From positions 5,097,962-5,161,961 of the forward strand of contig BROE01000011.1 of NCBI GenBank assembly GCA_036571765.1: a DNA stretch of 64,000 nucleotides, in the 5' to 3' direction. A program made the translations under genes and the position numbers. Below are positions 22,001 through 33,706 of the stretch, in pieces. The stretch's first letter is position 1. Each line of letters begins with the position of its first letter. Source of the DNA: Plecoglossus altivelis (taxonomy: Eukaryota; Chordata; Actinopteri; Osmeriformes; Plecoglossidae). The notes below the pieces were generated by a model. It worked only from the letters and a program-made list of their open reading frames with translations. It had not been told where the DNA came from and made no database searches.

Positions 22001-24782
22001 GGGCTGTCAGCCACATGATGTCCACACTCCTGTACCCTCTCGTCACCTTCGTGCTCCTGGTTGTCTGTGTGGCTTACTGGGGCACCACTGCCCTGTATCC
22101 TTTCATCCTCTGTGTGGCTGTGTTTGCACTTTAAATGATGAAGCTTCCATGTCTCTGCTCTTTTCTGAATCCTGCTTGTGTACCCCTGTGTCTCATTCTA
22201 GGGTTAGTCCATCCTCCTCTTGTCTGTCTATCAGGGATTTTACTTAACTCTGTGTAGATATCTTGCCACATCAGGGGGCCCTGTGTACAAAGTGGTGGCT
22301 CTCAACTCCTCTCAGCCAGGCTGTGATACCATCAATGGCACTGAGGACTGCGACCCCCTGGTGAGTAGAGCCCCAGTGTCCGGAAGTGACATGTCTTTGA
22401 GTATTTGCTCAGTTGTTGTAAAGATCTTGTAAAGATCTTTATTGGACTTGCGTCATCCTGGCAGAAATTGAGGGTATTTAATGACACGCAACATGTTTTA
22501 GGATTGTCGTAAAGATACGTGCCAGTTTCAATGAGTCAGGAATCGTATTCAGTCTGTTTCTTTCTCGCTCTCCTCTTTCTCTTTATTTCCGTCTCCCTCA
22601 GAGCTTCAATTCCACCACCTATCAGTCCTGTTCATCGGCACGGTGCATCTTTATTAAGTACAACACAGAGGGCCTGCTGCAGAGGAACCTGTTCAACCTG
22701 CAGATCTACAACGTGGTGGCCTTTCTCTGGTGCGTCAACTTCGTGCTGGCCCTGGGACAGTGCACCCTGGCTGGGGCCTTCGCCTCGTACTACTGGGCCT
22801 TCAGCAAGCCTGCTGACATCCCCACCTTCCCTCTCTCCCAGGCCTTCATCCGCACACTAAGGTACGGACATCATTTGCATCTGGGTTTTTGTATCTATAA
22901 ATATTTGAACCAACTGGTCCATATGTAAGCAAATAGACTTATATTTGTTTGGACCTGTTTGTAGGCCCCAGTTTTGTTGTGCTTATAGATGAGCTATAGG
23001 TCTCTTCTTGTCGTCCTGTGGTTATCAGATACCATGTTGGCTCCCTGGCTTTTGGCGCCCTGATTCTGACCCTCGTCCAGATCGTCCGGATTATCCTGGA
23101 GTACCTGGACCACAAGACCAAAGGTACTTTGGTCTCTTGACTTGTACTGTATAGCCCGTTTGACACACATCCAGGTGACACCAAGTTTCAGGAAGGCTGC
23201 TCCAGAGTGCTGTCATCACACTGGCCTGTTACTCTGCCATCCACTTCTACATCTCTACCCCGTCTGGCCATCTCACACCATCTATCCATCAAGATGGCTT
23301 TTAGCATTTCAGCAAATAAAAAAATATTTCAAAGCATCCTTGTTTTACAACCTAATTTCACAACACTTCAGGCTACACCTACCTGCAGTATCTATCTGTT
23401 GGCTTGTTCGACCCACTATCGAGTATCACAAGAAAGAATCCTGGTGATCTATTTCTCATGTGTAATAAGGGTTGCGTGTGTCCTCCCCCCAGCCGCCCAG
23501 AACCCCTGCGCCAGGTTCATCCTGTGCTGTCTCAAGTGCTGCTTCTGGTGCCTGGAGAAGTTCATCAAGTTTCTCAACAGGAATGCCTACATCATGGTAA
23601 GTTCCAGCCACGGGGCCTCGTCAAACCGCTTGAATGCACAGCCTCTGTCTGCTTCCATCACACCCTGCTCTGCTCTGCTCTGCTCTTCCTTCTCAGGTGG
23701 CCATATACGGGAAAAACTTCTGCGTCTCTGCCAAAAATGCATTCATGCTCCTGATGAGGAACATCATAAGGTGAGAGCTTGACGTTATGTCAGTGCATGT
23801 TAACGCGTCTGTGTAGGAATTCACGTGTGTGTGTGTGTGTGTCGAGGTTGGTTTGCAATATCTACATGAGGCTGTTTGCATGTATTTGAATGAGAGGCTC
23901 TGTGGCTGCCAGGTGTGGAGATCTTGTCCTGATATGTTGGCTTCTTTCAGGGTGGTGGTGCTGGACAAGGTGACAGACCTGCTGCTGTTCTTTGGGAAGC
24001 TGTTAGTGGTCGGAGGAGTTGGTAAGGAGAATTGTCAGAGTTGGACAAGATGAATATGCACATCCCGCAGCAACCAATATCATTGTCTCGCTATAACGTC
24101 AAACGTCTATTTCCAATAGAAAGCTCATCTTGAACTCTAAAAGGCAGCTCTTTCAGGGCATTTGAAGGGCTTGGCCTCTAACCCACCCTCCTTTGTCTGT
24201 CCTCTCTCTAGGAATCCTGTCCTTCTTTTTCTTCTCAGGTAGAATACCTCTTCCGAACAACACCTTCCGCACGGAGACACTCAACTACTACTGGATGCCC
24301 ATTATTGTAAGTGTGAAAGGGATCAGTTACAGTTGTAGAGTTCCTTCCAGGGTGGGACTGTATGTTCAGCTTTGTAGGCTAACTTGGTAGGCTGCTGAAC
24401 TGTTGTTGTTGTTGCCAGACGGTTGTAGTGGGATCCTACCTTATCGCTCATGGTTTCTTCAGCGTCTACAACATGGGCGTGGACACTCTCTTCCTCTGCT
24501 TCTGTGAGTAGTGATTCTCAGACCTTGAATGATTAGTTGTCTACCCGGGACCTTGTGAAACACGTACTGAATGCGTTCACACCGAATCTCGTGATGTCTA
24601 CGAACAAAACAATGTAAATAATGTTCCAGTCAAATGACCTTGAGCTCTCTTGCTGTCCGACTCACTCAGTGGAGGACTTGGAGCGCCACGATGGAACCAT
24701 CCAGAAGCCCTACTTCATGTCCAAGAACCTGATGAAAATCCTCAACAAATCCAACAAGCAGCCTAAGAAGGGAACAAATTGA
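13637..24782 (+). CDS. slc44a4: Choline transporter-like protein 4 (SLC44A4)
   Basis: Multi-pass plasma-membrane solute carrier of the CTL family; mammalian SLC44A4 carries thiamine pyrophosphate and is linked to choline transport. Exons: 13637-13670, 17580-17628, 17935-18008, 18878-18956, 19080-19096 (damaged), 19496-19621, 19715-19775, 20006-20126, 20632-20715, 20982-21094, 21259-21375, 21650-21749, 22002-22094, 22258-22360, 22602-22861, 23029-23123, 23493-23596, 23697-23770, 23951-24021, 24212-24306, 24419-24503, 24670-24782. The start is MGKKQEDSSEYG. A first membrane helix follows (DIICCVLFMVVILGYMVVG), then a Cys-rich extracellular loop with N-glycosylation sequons, then helices to a conserved C-terminal half (KFIKFLNRNAYIM; YGKNFCVSAKNAFMLLMRN; DKVTDLLLFFGKLLVVGGVG). 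Expected length is about 715 residues (human 710). Phase is continuous except in the fifth exon, where a single N replaces about 80 bases. The intron 22095-22257 is U12-type. Its position after ehmt2 matches MHC class III gene order. Confidence 0.93.
13671..17579 (+). other. slc44a4 intron 1 (3.9 kb)
   Basis: A long first intron between the 34-nt first coding exon and the exon at 17580. Apart from the V-SINE at about 14579-14905 it holds no recognisable gene. Open frames within it are short and unlike any family I know. Confidence 0.8.
14579..14905 (+). mobile_element. V-SINE-type tRNA-derived retroposon
   Basis: The head has polymerase III promoter boxes: box A-like TGGCCTAATGG (14591-14601) and box B-like GGTTCGATTC (14627-14636). 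The tRNA-like part is followed by the conserved fish V-SINE body containing GAGGTGCCCTTGAGCAAGGC and a CCAATTGCTCCCCGGGCG segment. A 3' part with GGGTTAAATGCAGAG and GAGTATGGGTAACCATACTT follows. Family assignment is from remembered consensus. The copy sits in slc44a4 intron 1 in the sense orientation. Confidence 0.75.
19080..19096 (+). other. Collapsed slc44a4 coding exon at a one-base N
   Basis: A CT repeat runs into the acceptor AG at 19078-19079. Then come G-GAT-CTG, a single N (19087), and ACT-GTA-CAG followed by a donor GTACAA. Phase demands an exon starting in phase 2 and ending in phase 0. The last codons (TVQ) fit the end of the family's LQCPT-x-Q exon, directly before VCVKECP at 19496. 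About 27-28 codons that other family members have are absent, so the N hides missing sequence. Confidence 0.75.
22095..22257 (+). other. U12-type (minor spliceosome) intron in slc44a4
   Basis: The donor reads GTATCCTTT (22095-22103), a full match to the U12 5' splice-site core. A TACTTAAC branch-site-like element (22241-22248) lies about ten bases before the acceptor AG (22256-22257), the spacing U12 introns need. Splicing there gives an uninterrupted frame (ALYLATSG) that matches the family. No nearby U2-type pair gives the same frame. Confidence 0.85.
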
Positions 24783-25728
24783 TCAAGCTAAGTGCCTCCT
24801 CTAAAACATCATCTCTCTCTCTCCCTCCCCTCCTCCTCTCACCCAGTGCCTTCTGACAGTGTGGCATCACCTGTCTAGTAACCAACCGCACAGGCTTTCA
24901 GATGGAACTCCTCTCATTGTACAGGGCTGTAGCCCTCTATATCCCTATCCCTCTGCTGATTGGTCACAAATGCCAAAGTTTACACCACGGACAGGATCAC
25001 TTTTTATGTAGGGAGGATGTGTGTTGGTGTGTATCTATGTGTGGATCTGCACATCCGGTGTCAATGTTGTTTTATCAAGTCTATGTGAGAAGTTGTTATG
25101 AAAGATTTTAAGCCTGTCAATTATTGAATTGGATGTAGGCTATCATTTTGATTCTGGTAAACTCACTAGCTGGCACAAGTGACTATTTTCTTTCTGTGCT
25201 TGTAATATAACAATTAGCGATTATAATTAAGATTTAGTTTTTGCAGTGTGAATCATGCAAAAATTAAGCATATTGAACAAAACCCTGACTGTAAATGAAC
25301 AGATTTATAAATGTGCACATTTTTTATGTAATAAAGATATTTATTGTACACTTTTATATAAATGTATCATTTCTATTATGTATCTGACAAGCATGAACGG
25401 CCACTTCAGTTAGACGTGCTCTGAGCTAGGAACTAGATATTCTAGTCCTGATGCCTGTAACTGAATATCTGAACTGATAGACTACTTCACATCTCTCCAA
25501 CTGCTGGATGTGGAGCTGCATTGGGGATGCATTCAGAATTCTGGAATTATACGCCAGGTCATATGACCTACTGCAATGAAACAACTAACCATGTGCTGTT
25601 CTCATGGTCCAGCAAGAGTCCAACAACTACCTGTTTTGTATTGTTATACATTTCTCCTTTCAAAGCTATGTCAAATTGTTCCTTAATCAACACCAGACAC
25701 GCCACATGACAACTGTAATAAACAACTA
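24783..25728. other. slc44a4 3'UTR and intergenic DNA
   Basis: AATAAA at 25330-25335 is the likely slc44a4 poly(A) signal, giving a 3'UTR of about 560 bases. The next 390 bases separate it from the opposing rnf5 transcript end. No gene is seen. Confidence 0.6.
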
Positions 25729-25734
25729 TTTATT
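25729..25734 (-). terminator. Candidate rnf5 poly(A) signal
   Basis: TTTATT on the plus strand reads AATAAA for the minus-strand rnf5 transcript, about 2.3 kb past its stop codon. Other TTTATT hexamers nearer the stop could be used instead. Confidence 0.4.
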
Positions 25735-28041
25735 CAGATTTGCAGGAAAACAACCATCTCCATGGCCTTTTGGTTTTGCAGACTTCCACTGTGAGCCTAC
25801 ACAAAGACTCACTGTACAAGTGTCTTTTCATGGTTCTTAGTGTCACAAAAGACTGTTAATACAAATATCAATGAATGACAGTGATATGGAAGAAATGACC
25901 CCCCCCCCCCCTCCCCCCCATCACATATGCATCATGGCCAGTGCCTTGTCAGGGGCAAACCCATTCCCCATCCTGACATGAATGTTGGTTCAGTAAAGTG
26001 CTACAGAGATGCCATTGAAGCTTGAGCCAGTCTTCTCTAACACAGTTGAGGCCAAGCAGTCTGGTCTAAACTGCTCTTTCACAGGATCCTTTTTGGATGC
26101 TGAGGAGTAATCTGTCAGGCTTCCTGGTCATTGCTCTGAAGCTGTTTTAAGGTACTTCATAGTGGTAAAAAAAGGAATACAAATGTTTTTACAGGGAACG
26201 CAATTTTCTGTCCTTACTCAACTCACTAGCCTCTGATTGGCTCATAAGCATCAGCTGTTTTGCATCGTTAGATGTGAGACTAGTTAGTGTGCACCGCAAA
26301 AGTACAAGAGGGTAACTAGCCTTTCATAGACTACTAGCAGGAGTCTTGGGTTCAACCAAACTTGGCAGGAGCTTGCCAGACCATTGGCTCAGCTGGGATC
26401 AAGCATCTCAAAAGTCTCTCCATCCCTTCCTCTTCCTTCAACTCAGAGAGGACATCCAAGGAGTCGAAGAAAGACTTTTGAGATCCCACCCTGAAATATC
26501 TTGTTATCTTGTTTAATTTCCATGGCTGGTAGTTCAAAAACAAATAGAAACAGCATTTACAATATTAATATGTACAAATACAGATATATACACACACCCC
26601 ACAGACACACAAGACATACAATTAGGAGAAAACGCTTTACAATAAGATCTAGAGTTGATTTTTTTTGTTGCCATAAAGGCAATTTCACCATTCAAATTCA
26701 AGCATTTCAAATCAACATATTTCTGATTTGGAATTCCACTGCATTCATCAACACCAAACTGCAGATGAACACTGTACCGTCTGCCCCATCTTCTCCTCCT
26801 CTACCTAAAGCTCCTGAAACAGTGACCAGCACACTAACACTGTCTGGCCTGGGGCTCCATCTGCTCCTACAGTCCCAGCTGTCTACACAGGTACAGTACA
26901 CAGCCTTTTCCATCCAGAGCACACCACCCCATCTGTTTAGACAACATGAAACTGCCTGGATGAACTACTGAAGAGAGAATCAACTACATATACATACCCA
27001 CATGTAATCCATTGTCTCAGTGGGTCTCATCATTATTATTACTAAGTCTGTCCACATAGCTTCACAGTGCAATGGCAGTTTGTTAAGAATGTATATAAAA
27101 TGTGGTTATATCAGTACGATAGGATCAACAGTGTCATTCAACTATGAGTTTGTTATTTACGGCCAATTCCTTATTTCCATAATTAGTTACACGATAAACA
27201 GAATTACCCAAATGTTTTAATAGTCTTTGGCCTTTAGAAGTCAACAGTCAACAAGATTTGTTCTCTTTTTATATCACTAATATACGAGAATTCAACCTGA
27301 AATTCCCATAAAGGGGTTATATCCTGTAAAGGGGTTCTCCATTTTATTAATATTTTACTTATAAATAAAAGCAGAATGACATATGAGTTTAGATATTATA
27401 TGGGCTGTATCTTACTATGACTTGTGGATCTATGTCTCTATTGAAGAGTCAGACTCAGAGTAGTGAGCCACACAAACAATAGAACTCCCCTTCTGTTTAG
27501 ATGGACACATTCCAGTCATTTAATACTGACTGCAAAGACAGTCTTCACAAAGATTCCAGTTTATCTATTAAATACACCCCCTTGCCCTCAACACCACCAC
27601 CTATAATGTGCATCTATAATGTGTGTGTGTGTGTGTGTGTACGTGCGTACGTGTGTATACATCTACAAGTGCACCAAAAAAGAAAGGGCGGTGGATTTAG
27701 ATGTGGCATCTCTGACAAAGTCTAGACAGGACTGTTCTAAACTGAGACTCACTTTGATAGTGAGAGAAAGAGATCAAACATATGTGGGGGTGCCAGACAG
27801 CTTCTCCTGTAAGAGAGCAAAGTAATATCCTAGTCTTTCCTATCCCTTGTCAAAATACTGGAACAGCTTTACTTGATAAATCCCAGACGCAGACGAAGTC
27901 TGTCCGGGCCTGTGTGTGTGTGTGTGTGTGCGCGCGTGCGTGTGAGAGTGTGCATGTGTGTGTGATCCCCCCCCCTCTGACACTTCTCCATCCCTCTATA
28001 TTGTTCCATCCCTCCAGCTGTTTTCGGTTTCCCTTCCTCCA
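25735..28041 (-). other. Probable long rnf5 3'UTR
   Basis: About 2.3 kb follow the rnf5 stop. They contain a C-rich run at about 25900-25919, an AT-rich stretch around 27000-27400, and TG/CG microsatellites at about 27619-27655 and 27911-27962. There is no credible coding sequence. The UTR extent is inferred only from the poly(A) motif. Confidence 0.4.
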
Positions 28042-30961
28042 TCACACACTTAGCAGCCAGAGGAAGAAGAAGACGGCCACAAACAGGAAGAGGGAGTCCT
28101 GCCAGTTGTTGTTGCCGTTATTGGGGTTACCGTTGCCTTGATGATCATCCGCAAACGGAGCATCTGGGGAGAAATACATTTGTAAGTGAGCATGATAAAC
28201 CGTGTGTGCATTTGAAAGAGGAAAGAGAGTTTGTGTGTGTGTGTGTGTACGCGTGCATGCTCTGTACCTGCTCTATGGAAGGTGTCATTGGTGTTGAAGA
28301 CTGTAGTGAAGAAACCGAATGGGAAAGCACCGATCCCAAACGACATGTGAAAGCCAGTGTCTCCAAATCCTTGGAAGGGCTGGCAGAGGAAAAACCCAGA
28401 TGAGGTGAAACAGCACAGATGAGACTAGGGGGCAGGAGAGGGAGTGATGATGCCTACCAAGGTCCCCACCCGAGGAGCCACATGGGCATCCAGCCCTCAC
28501 CTTCCCACCCATACACACAGGCTAAGTACAGACACGTGAACGTGCTCTGGAGGAAATGAGGTCACACAGACAGATGCTCACCCCTCTACTCTCTGGTTCT
28601 GTTCTCTGACCCTGAGGCCGGGGAGGAGTTTTCAACCTGCATGGAATCAAAACAACATTCGTTTCTTACGTGTCGTCACTCGGACAGCCAACGCAAATGT
28701 CCTTCACACTTTCGTTTGTATGACCTAAAAAAAATGGCTTCACTGCTCCTTCTCGTATTGTGCGCACACGCGCACCCGCACACACCTGCACGCACGGGCG
28801 CACACACACAAACACACACTACCTGGGATCCTCTTGACTGGAGTTTCCTCTGCCATAGAGTGGGATGACTTTCTCTCTGCTGATACCAGCTTTACACACA
28901 GGACACTGCTGTCTGCTGGGCCGTGTCTCCAACCACTGAGGATTGAGAGGAAGGGAGAGTGCAAATACTGTAAGGGTGTGGAAAGATCCTATGTGGTTTC
29001 ACCCCTATAAAAACAAAGACACCTTGGCCAATGTGTTATTAACAACCAGGTCATTAGCAATGATCTGATCTGGACACTACATCAAATGACTGGACAGGTT
29101 TTCCACAGAAGGCTGTCAGAATTGGTCCATAGTGGCCGACTAAATCTATGCTAGTGTTACCGATGGTGGACGCGTTGTTGGTGATGATACAAAAAAAGAA
29201 GAATTCACTGTAGCCGAGGAACTAATTTTGCTGCTGAATAAATTCTTAAATGAACTATGCCGGAGGCATTAAAAGCACTTCAGGTAGGAGTGAAATATTT
29301 TAAAGGGTATGCCACATTACCTAAATAATGCTAGCAAGCACCATAGTAAATAGTGGGGTTCAGAGACCATGAGGTTATTGTAAGCTTTAAGCAGTGCTTA
29401 CAGTTGACTTAGGAAAGCCAGGTTACATTACGAAAGGCTGGTGTCTGCCACTAAGTGTCTAATGCTAATGTTTACCACTGATAAGAAACAACAGATAACT
29501 CCACAGAGGACATGGGCTTACCTGGTGAAGGCAGGGCCAGCTATTGAAAACAGAAAACAGAAAAAACAGGCAGATATCAATAATGGAACTATAAAAAAAA
29601 CATTTTTCTACATGTCAGTTTCTCAGAACGCAATAGTAAAATACCTCGAATCTGATTTGATATTGGCCTAATTGTATTACTGCCATACTACAGCCCTTAC
29701 CTAAGGGAACCCGGCGGGATGTTCAATCCCTATTGGAGGTGAAAGATTGAAATCATTTCTGTTTCCCACAGCTACTATGAATGACCTCCATCTGCCAGTG
29801 TATCTATTGCCTTCTGCTGCAGACTGGCCTTGTTGACTTGGGGTTAGGGTTAGGGTGACGGCAGGGTGGAATCTGCATCGCCTGTCGCTGTCTAGGTACT
29901 GTTGTGCCACAAACCATAGTTACCACCGGAATGGTGGCAGTCATCTAATCTGGTTATCAAGATCAAATATTTGACTTTTCTTTTCCGTTTTGGAGGGCAT
30001 CAATTTTTTTTAATGCCATCTGGAAAATGAAGTCATGAAGATGGAGCAGTGGTGACAGTAGTCTAGCTTCTAGTGAGTAGAAGAGAATATACTAGTATTG
30101 GCTTTTTCCCTACAGCACAGGAACTTCAATGTCACGAAGTCTAATTTCCCAGGATGTTGTCCAACTGACAATCTACTAAAGTCGTTGTGGCGAAAGCAGC
30201 TGAATTAGGCAACACAGGCAGGCTTTCAAAAGTTGTAATCATTCATCGATAAGCCGTCACCTCTTTCTATGTGTAACTTGAGTATAGATAATGCTTTACC
30301 CTGTATGTTCTCAGCAACATGTTGCATGTCTCTACTGCATGCATCTACTGCATGTCTCTACTGCATGTCTCTACTGCATGTCTCTACTGCATGTCTCTAC
30401 TGCATGTCTCTACTCTAGTCTCATACCTGTTATCATCAAACGTTCACACTACCTAAATCTAAACTCAATAAAACGTATTTCACATTCATATAATGGAAAA
30501 ACCTGTTATGGACATTATCTTCCAGAGTTCCTACATTACTTGTCATAACTTGTTTAGATGGCTTTATAAAGTGAGTACACTGTCAAAACATGATACGGAT
30601 AGCGGTGAGCTCTTCGACTATTTGTTACATCTATCAGAAAACACCCCATCAGTCAAAGTGAGACAAATTGCAGACCTTAAACATCGAAGAAGAGACAATA
30701 CAATAGGGAGAGAAAGTATCTCCATAAGAGGACCCTCCACTACTGTCACTATCAGATTAGAATCATCATATGCGACGAGCAGACAACGTCTTTGCTATTG
30801 AAGATATTTAATTGATACTCTTACTCTTCCACTATGGACTGGCTCGTGCTACTGACCCTAATCCCACTCGCTCATAATCTCAAATGAACCCTCCTGGTCA
30901 CGGTCGTGTGGATCGTGCATCACAATGTGAATTGGCACACGCACGTACACACGCGCGAGCG

Positions 30962-31002
<41 letters not shown>

Positions 31003-31903
31003 CGAGAGCGGGGTATTAAGAAGGCAAGTGAAAACTACAATGATAGACTACATGTAGTAAAAACAATATTGGGTCGAATGCCATTAAGGCATGAGCACGA
31101 TATGACTGTGTGAAGGTTTGAATCGGTCAATTCGGTTATACAAGGCATGCATGCAAAAGACGTGACGGATATCAGACTAGCTAGCACACGAATTGCTCAG
31201 CAGCAAATCGGTAAACAAACCACCACTCCAACCAAAACAGCCAATGTCCAAGTTTCACCAAACGAACACCAAACATTACGAACACTCTGCTGTTGGTGGT
31301 TGATGGATTTAGAATGGGCGGAAATATAGTTAGTCTAACTAATGTCCTCGTGAAGATAGTATAATCAAGAAGTCTTTTGACTACAATTTTCACATGGTTT
31401 TAACAAACGCCAACAGACGCATCACACCAAACCTACATAACCCTGTTGTTGGTATTTGTATGGGCAGTGTGAACTGGCCTTTGTTGCTAACCTAGTAGTA
31501 AGTTTGTTTGTTTGTATGGGACCGAGCTAATAATTTATGACATGCATGGGAAAGTCGTATTCCAGACTTTCCAAACAAACTACATCATTCGGTAGGGCGT
31601 CATTTCGCCGTCCTCTATAGTTAGCACTGGCTCGTTATGCAAAAACATTTCATTTTGTGGTTCGTTCGTTAGCTAGAACAACCCCGCCTCGTACCAGAAC
31701 AAGTGGCCGCATAAACTGATGACAGCGTCCCTTGCCGTGTCCAAACAAATGTTGCATTCAAACGTGGCACGATCTCGTTCGCGCTCCCCCTCTCCGCCGC
31801 TACCTCCGGGACCGCCGCGCTCATTACTGTTGTCCTCGGCCGGGAACCCTCCTCTGCTAGCAGGTCCTCCGTCACTCGAGGACCGGGGATCTGCGGCTGC
31901 CAT
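28042..31903 (-). CDS. rnf5: RING-finger E3 ubiquitin ligase RNF5 (RMA1)
   Basis: Membrane-anchored E3 ligase of the endoplasmic reticulum that ubiquitinates misfolded or regulated membrane proteins (ERAD). Six minus-strand exons: 31695-31903, 29522-29540, 28823-28935, 28582-28636, 28268-28379 and 28042-28163. They give 209 residues in continuous phase (human 180; the extra length is a Gly/Ser/Arg-rich N-terminus). The C3HC4 RING spans about 50-90, from FECNICLDTARDAVISLCGHLF through CWPCLHQ to QQCPVC. KAGISREKVIPLYGRG and RLKTPPRPQGQR follow as in the family. Next comes a Phe/Gly-rich FGIGAFPFGFFTTVFN segment, and a C-terminal membrane anchor (DSLFLFVAVFFFLWLLS) reaches the stop. The second exon is only 19 nt and supplies the central RING ligands. 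The start ATG at 31901-31903 is the only one in frame before the RING. Confidence 0.95.
30325..30415 (+). repeat. 13-bp minisatellite in rnf5 intron 1
   Basis: About seven tandem copies of TCTCTACTGCATG, one of them imperfect. Confidence 0.9.
30940..31000 (+). repeat. Alternating GC/AC tract (Z-DNA-prone)
   Basis: A near-continuous alternating purine-pyrimidine run: ACGCACGTACACACGCGC, then GCGCGCGCGC, then about 20 AC units, with one break at GAGC. It lies in rnf5 intron 1, about 0.9 kb downstream of the rnf5 start. Confidence 0.85.
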
Positions 31904-32705
31904 AGTTGTTTACTGAAAGTAATAAGCCACTACCAGGCGGTCGTGAGCTCTAAGCTTGACTGCTGACTGTACTTGAAAACCACCACTTCCGTTTCCGTAG
32001 ACGAAACAGCCTGGAGCAAGGAAGGGAGAGAACTGTGTACGCTGAAAGCGTTCTTAAATCTAAAAAATATAGATAATGTCATGATTTAAATAACTAATAC
32101 ACGTACATACATGTAATGCCCTCATTTTCATTAAATGCTGTATCATTCAAAACGATACAACATAAATATAAACACTATGCGCTTGTAAGTGGGTTTTAGA
32201 TGTTTGCTTATGGAAGACGAGCTAAATAAATTAACTGTAATCCAACACTTTAATCGGGTTATCACAATTTTTACTTTATTGTTTTAAAAATGTAGGCCCA
32301 TTCATAACCATGGGGAAAATGTGAAAATGGAAAAACCTTTCCCTTTCAACTCTACAATTGTTTTAATACTATTATTGATACAACTATTATGAATATGTAA
32401 TATAGTATATATTGACCTGGTTGTCAATATACTCTTATTCATTTTATTTTTGGCCAGAATGGTTGAATTTGTAAAACTTACGTGGAACACTTCGCACTAA
32501 CTGCAACATTCCACACGGTCACGATTAACGTAACACTGTATCTTTCTCGTGTTATTTATCCTCCTGTCTCCATGCTGTTACTATTTTATTCCACATTTAT
32601 CGCGTATTGTGTAGAAACGGACAATACATTGTAAACTATTTAACATATGCATGCGAGATTTCCATCTTGAAATAGTAATTTTACTTATATCTTAAATAAA
32701 TCAAA
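31904..32705. promoter_or_regulatory. Divergent rnf5/utp23 intergenic region
   Basis: About 800 bases separate the rnf5 ATG (minus) from the utp23 ATG (plus). The part nearest rnf5 (31920-32040) is GC-balanced with a cluster of Sp/ETS-like sequence (CCACTTCCGTTTCCG). The rest is AT-rich. No gene and no confident TATA box were found. Promoter function is inferred from position only. Confidence 0.4.
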
Positions 32706-33706
32706 ATGAAGATTAAACGGCAAAAACAAGCCAAGAAAACAATTAGCTTCCATAAATTCAACTTCAGTTTCCGAGAACCTTTTCAAATTCTCATCGATGG
32801 GACATTTTGTCAAGCCGCATTAAGGAACAAGATTCAGATTAAAGAGCAGATGCCAAAGTATTTAATGGGAGAAGTGCAACTTTGCACAACAAAGTAAGTA
32901 GCTAGTTTACAAACCCTCACTAACAAAAACCTGAGTCAAGACACATCCACCACATAGCATTAGCTTCAAATGTACTGTCCAACATTGTCCACTTTGAGCA
33001 TTTGAGTGTTTCTCTACAGTTGCGCAATGAAGGAGCTGGAATCACTCGGCAAAGAGCTTTACGGAGCCAAACTCATTCTACAACGGTTTCAGATCCGAAA
33101 CTGCAAGCACTTCAAGAACCCAGTGCCAGCTTCTGAATGTCTGCTGTCGATGCTGGAAGAGTCCAATCCTCACCATTACTTTGTTGCCACCCAGGTGAGT
33201 GCTGTTGTTTCACCACACCAGAGCGGGTATTTGGTATACCAGCTTGGTATGTCTTGTCTGTGTACATTGGATGATTTTCCTTAAAGCATCTATGTCATTT
33301 CTAGGACCGTTCAGTAACAGAAGGGTTAAAGAAGATCCCAGGAGTACCTCTCCTTTATATTATCCTCAACACTATAGTGCTCGACAAGCCCAGCCAGGCA
33401 TCCCTAAACCACGTCCAGGCTATGCAACTTGGGGAGCTGGTCACCCCAGCCCAGCAGCAGAGCATCCGCAGCCTGAAGGAGGAAGGGGGCATCGGGCAGG
33501 ACGGGGAGCGACGTGGCAAGAAGAGGAAGAGGAAAGTGTCGAACCCTAACCCTCTCAGCTGCCTGAAGAAGAAGAAGAAGCAGCTGCCCACGCAGCCGCT
33601 GAATAAGAGGAAGACTGAGGAAGAGAAGAAGAAACGCAGCAGGAGTCGTAGACGCAAGTCAGCCGGAGGGGAGGGCTTTTCAGTCAACTCTGCTTCAAAT
33701 CCTTAG
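32706..33706 (+). CDS. utp23: rRNA-processing protein UTP23
   Basis: Nucleolar component of the small-subunit processome, needed for early cleavages of pre-rRNA and linked to release of the snR30/U17 snoRNA. Three exons (32706-32893, 33020-33194, 33305-33706) give 254 residues (human about 249). A degenerate PIN-like fold starts with KIKRQKQAKK and FREPFQILIDGTFCQAALR. The Cys/His zinc-binding residues characteristic of UTP23 are visible as C64, C91, H93 and C103 (NCKHF; SECLLSM). NPHHYFVATQ and the GVPLLYIILNTIVLDKPS block match the family. The C-terminus is a Lys/Arg-rich tail with NPLSCLKKKKKQ, suited to RNA contact and nucleolar retention. The start is the ATG of the conserved MKI motif. 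It faces rnf5 head-to-head and thrb tail-to-tail. Confidence 0.96.

Larger units (their letters stand above)
29541..31694 (-). other. rnf5 intron 1
   Basis: About 2.15 kb between the first exon and the 19-nt exon. It holds a 13-bp minisatellite, a long alternating GC/AC tract, and two TTAGGG units near 29840-29853. No coding sequence is supported. Confidence 0.75.

Noticed and set aside
29838..29855. Interstitial telomere repeat
   Set aside because: Only about two TTAGGG units, within chance expectation.
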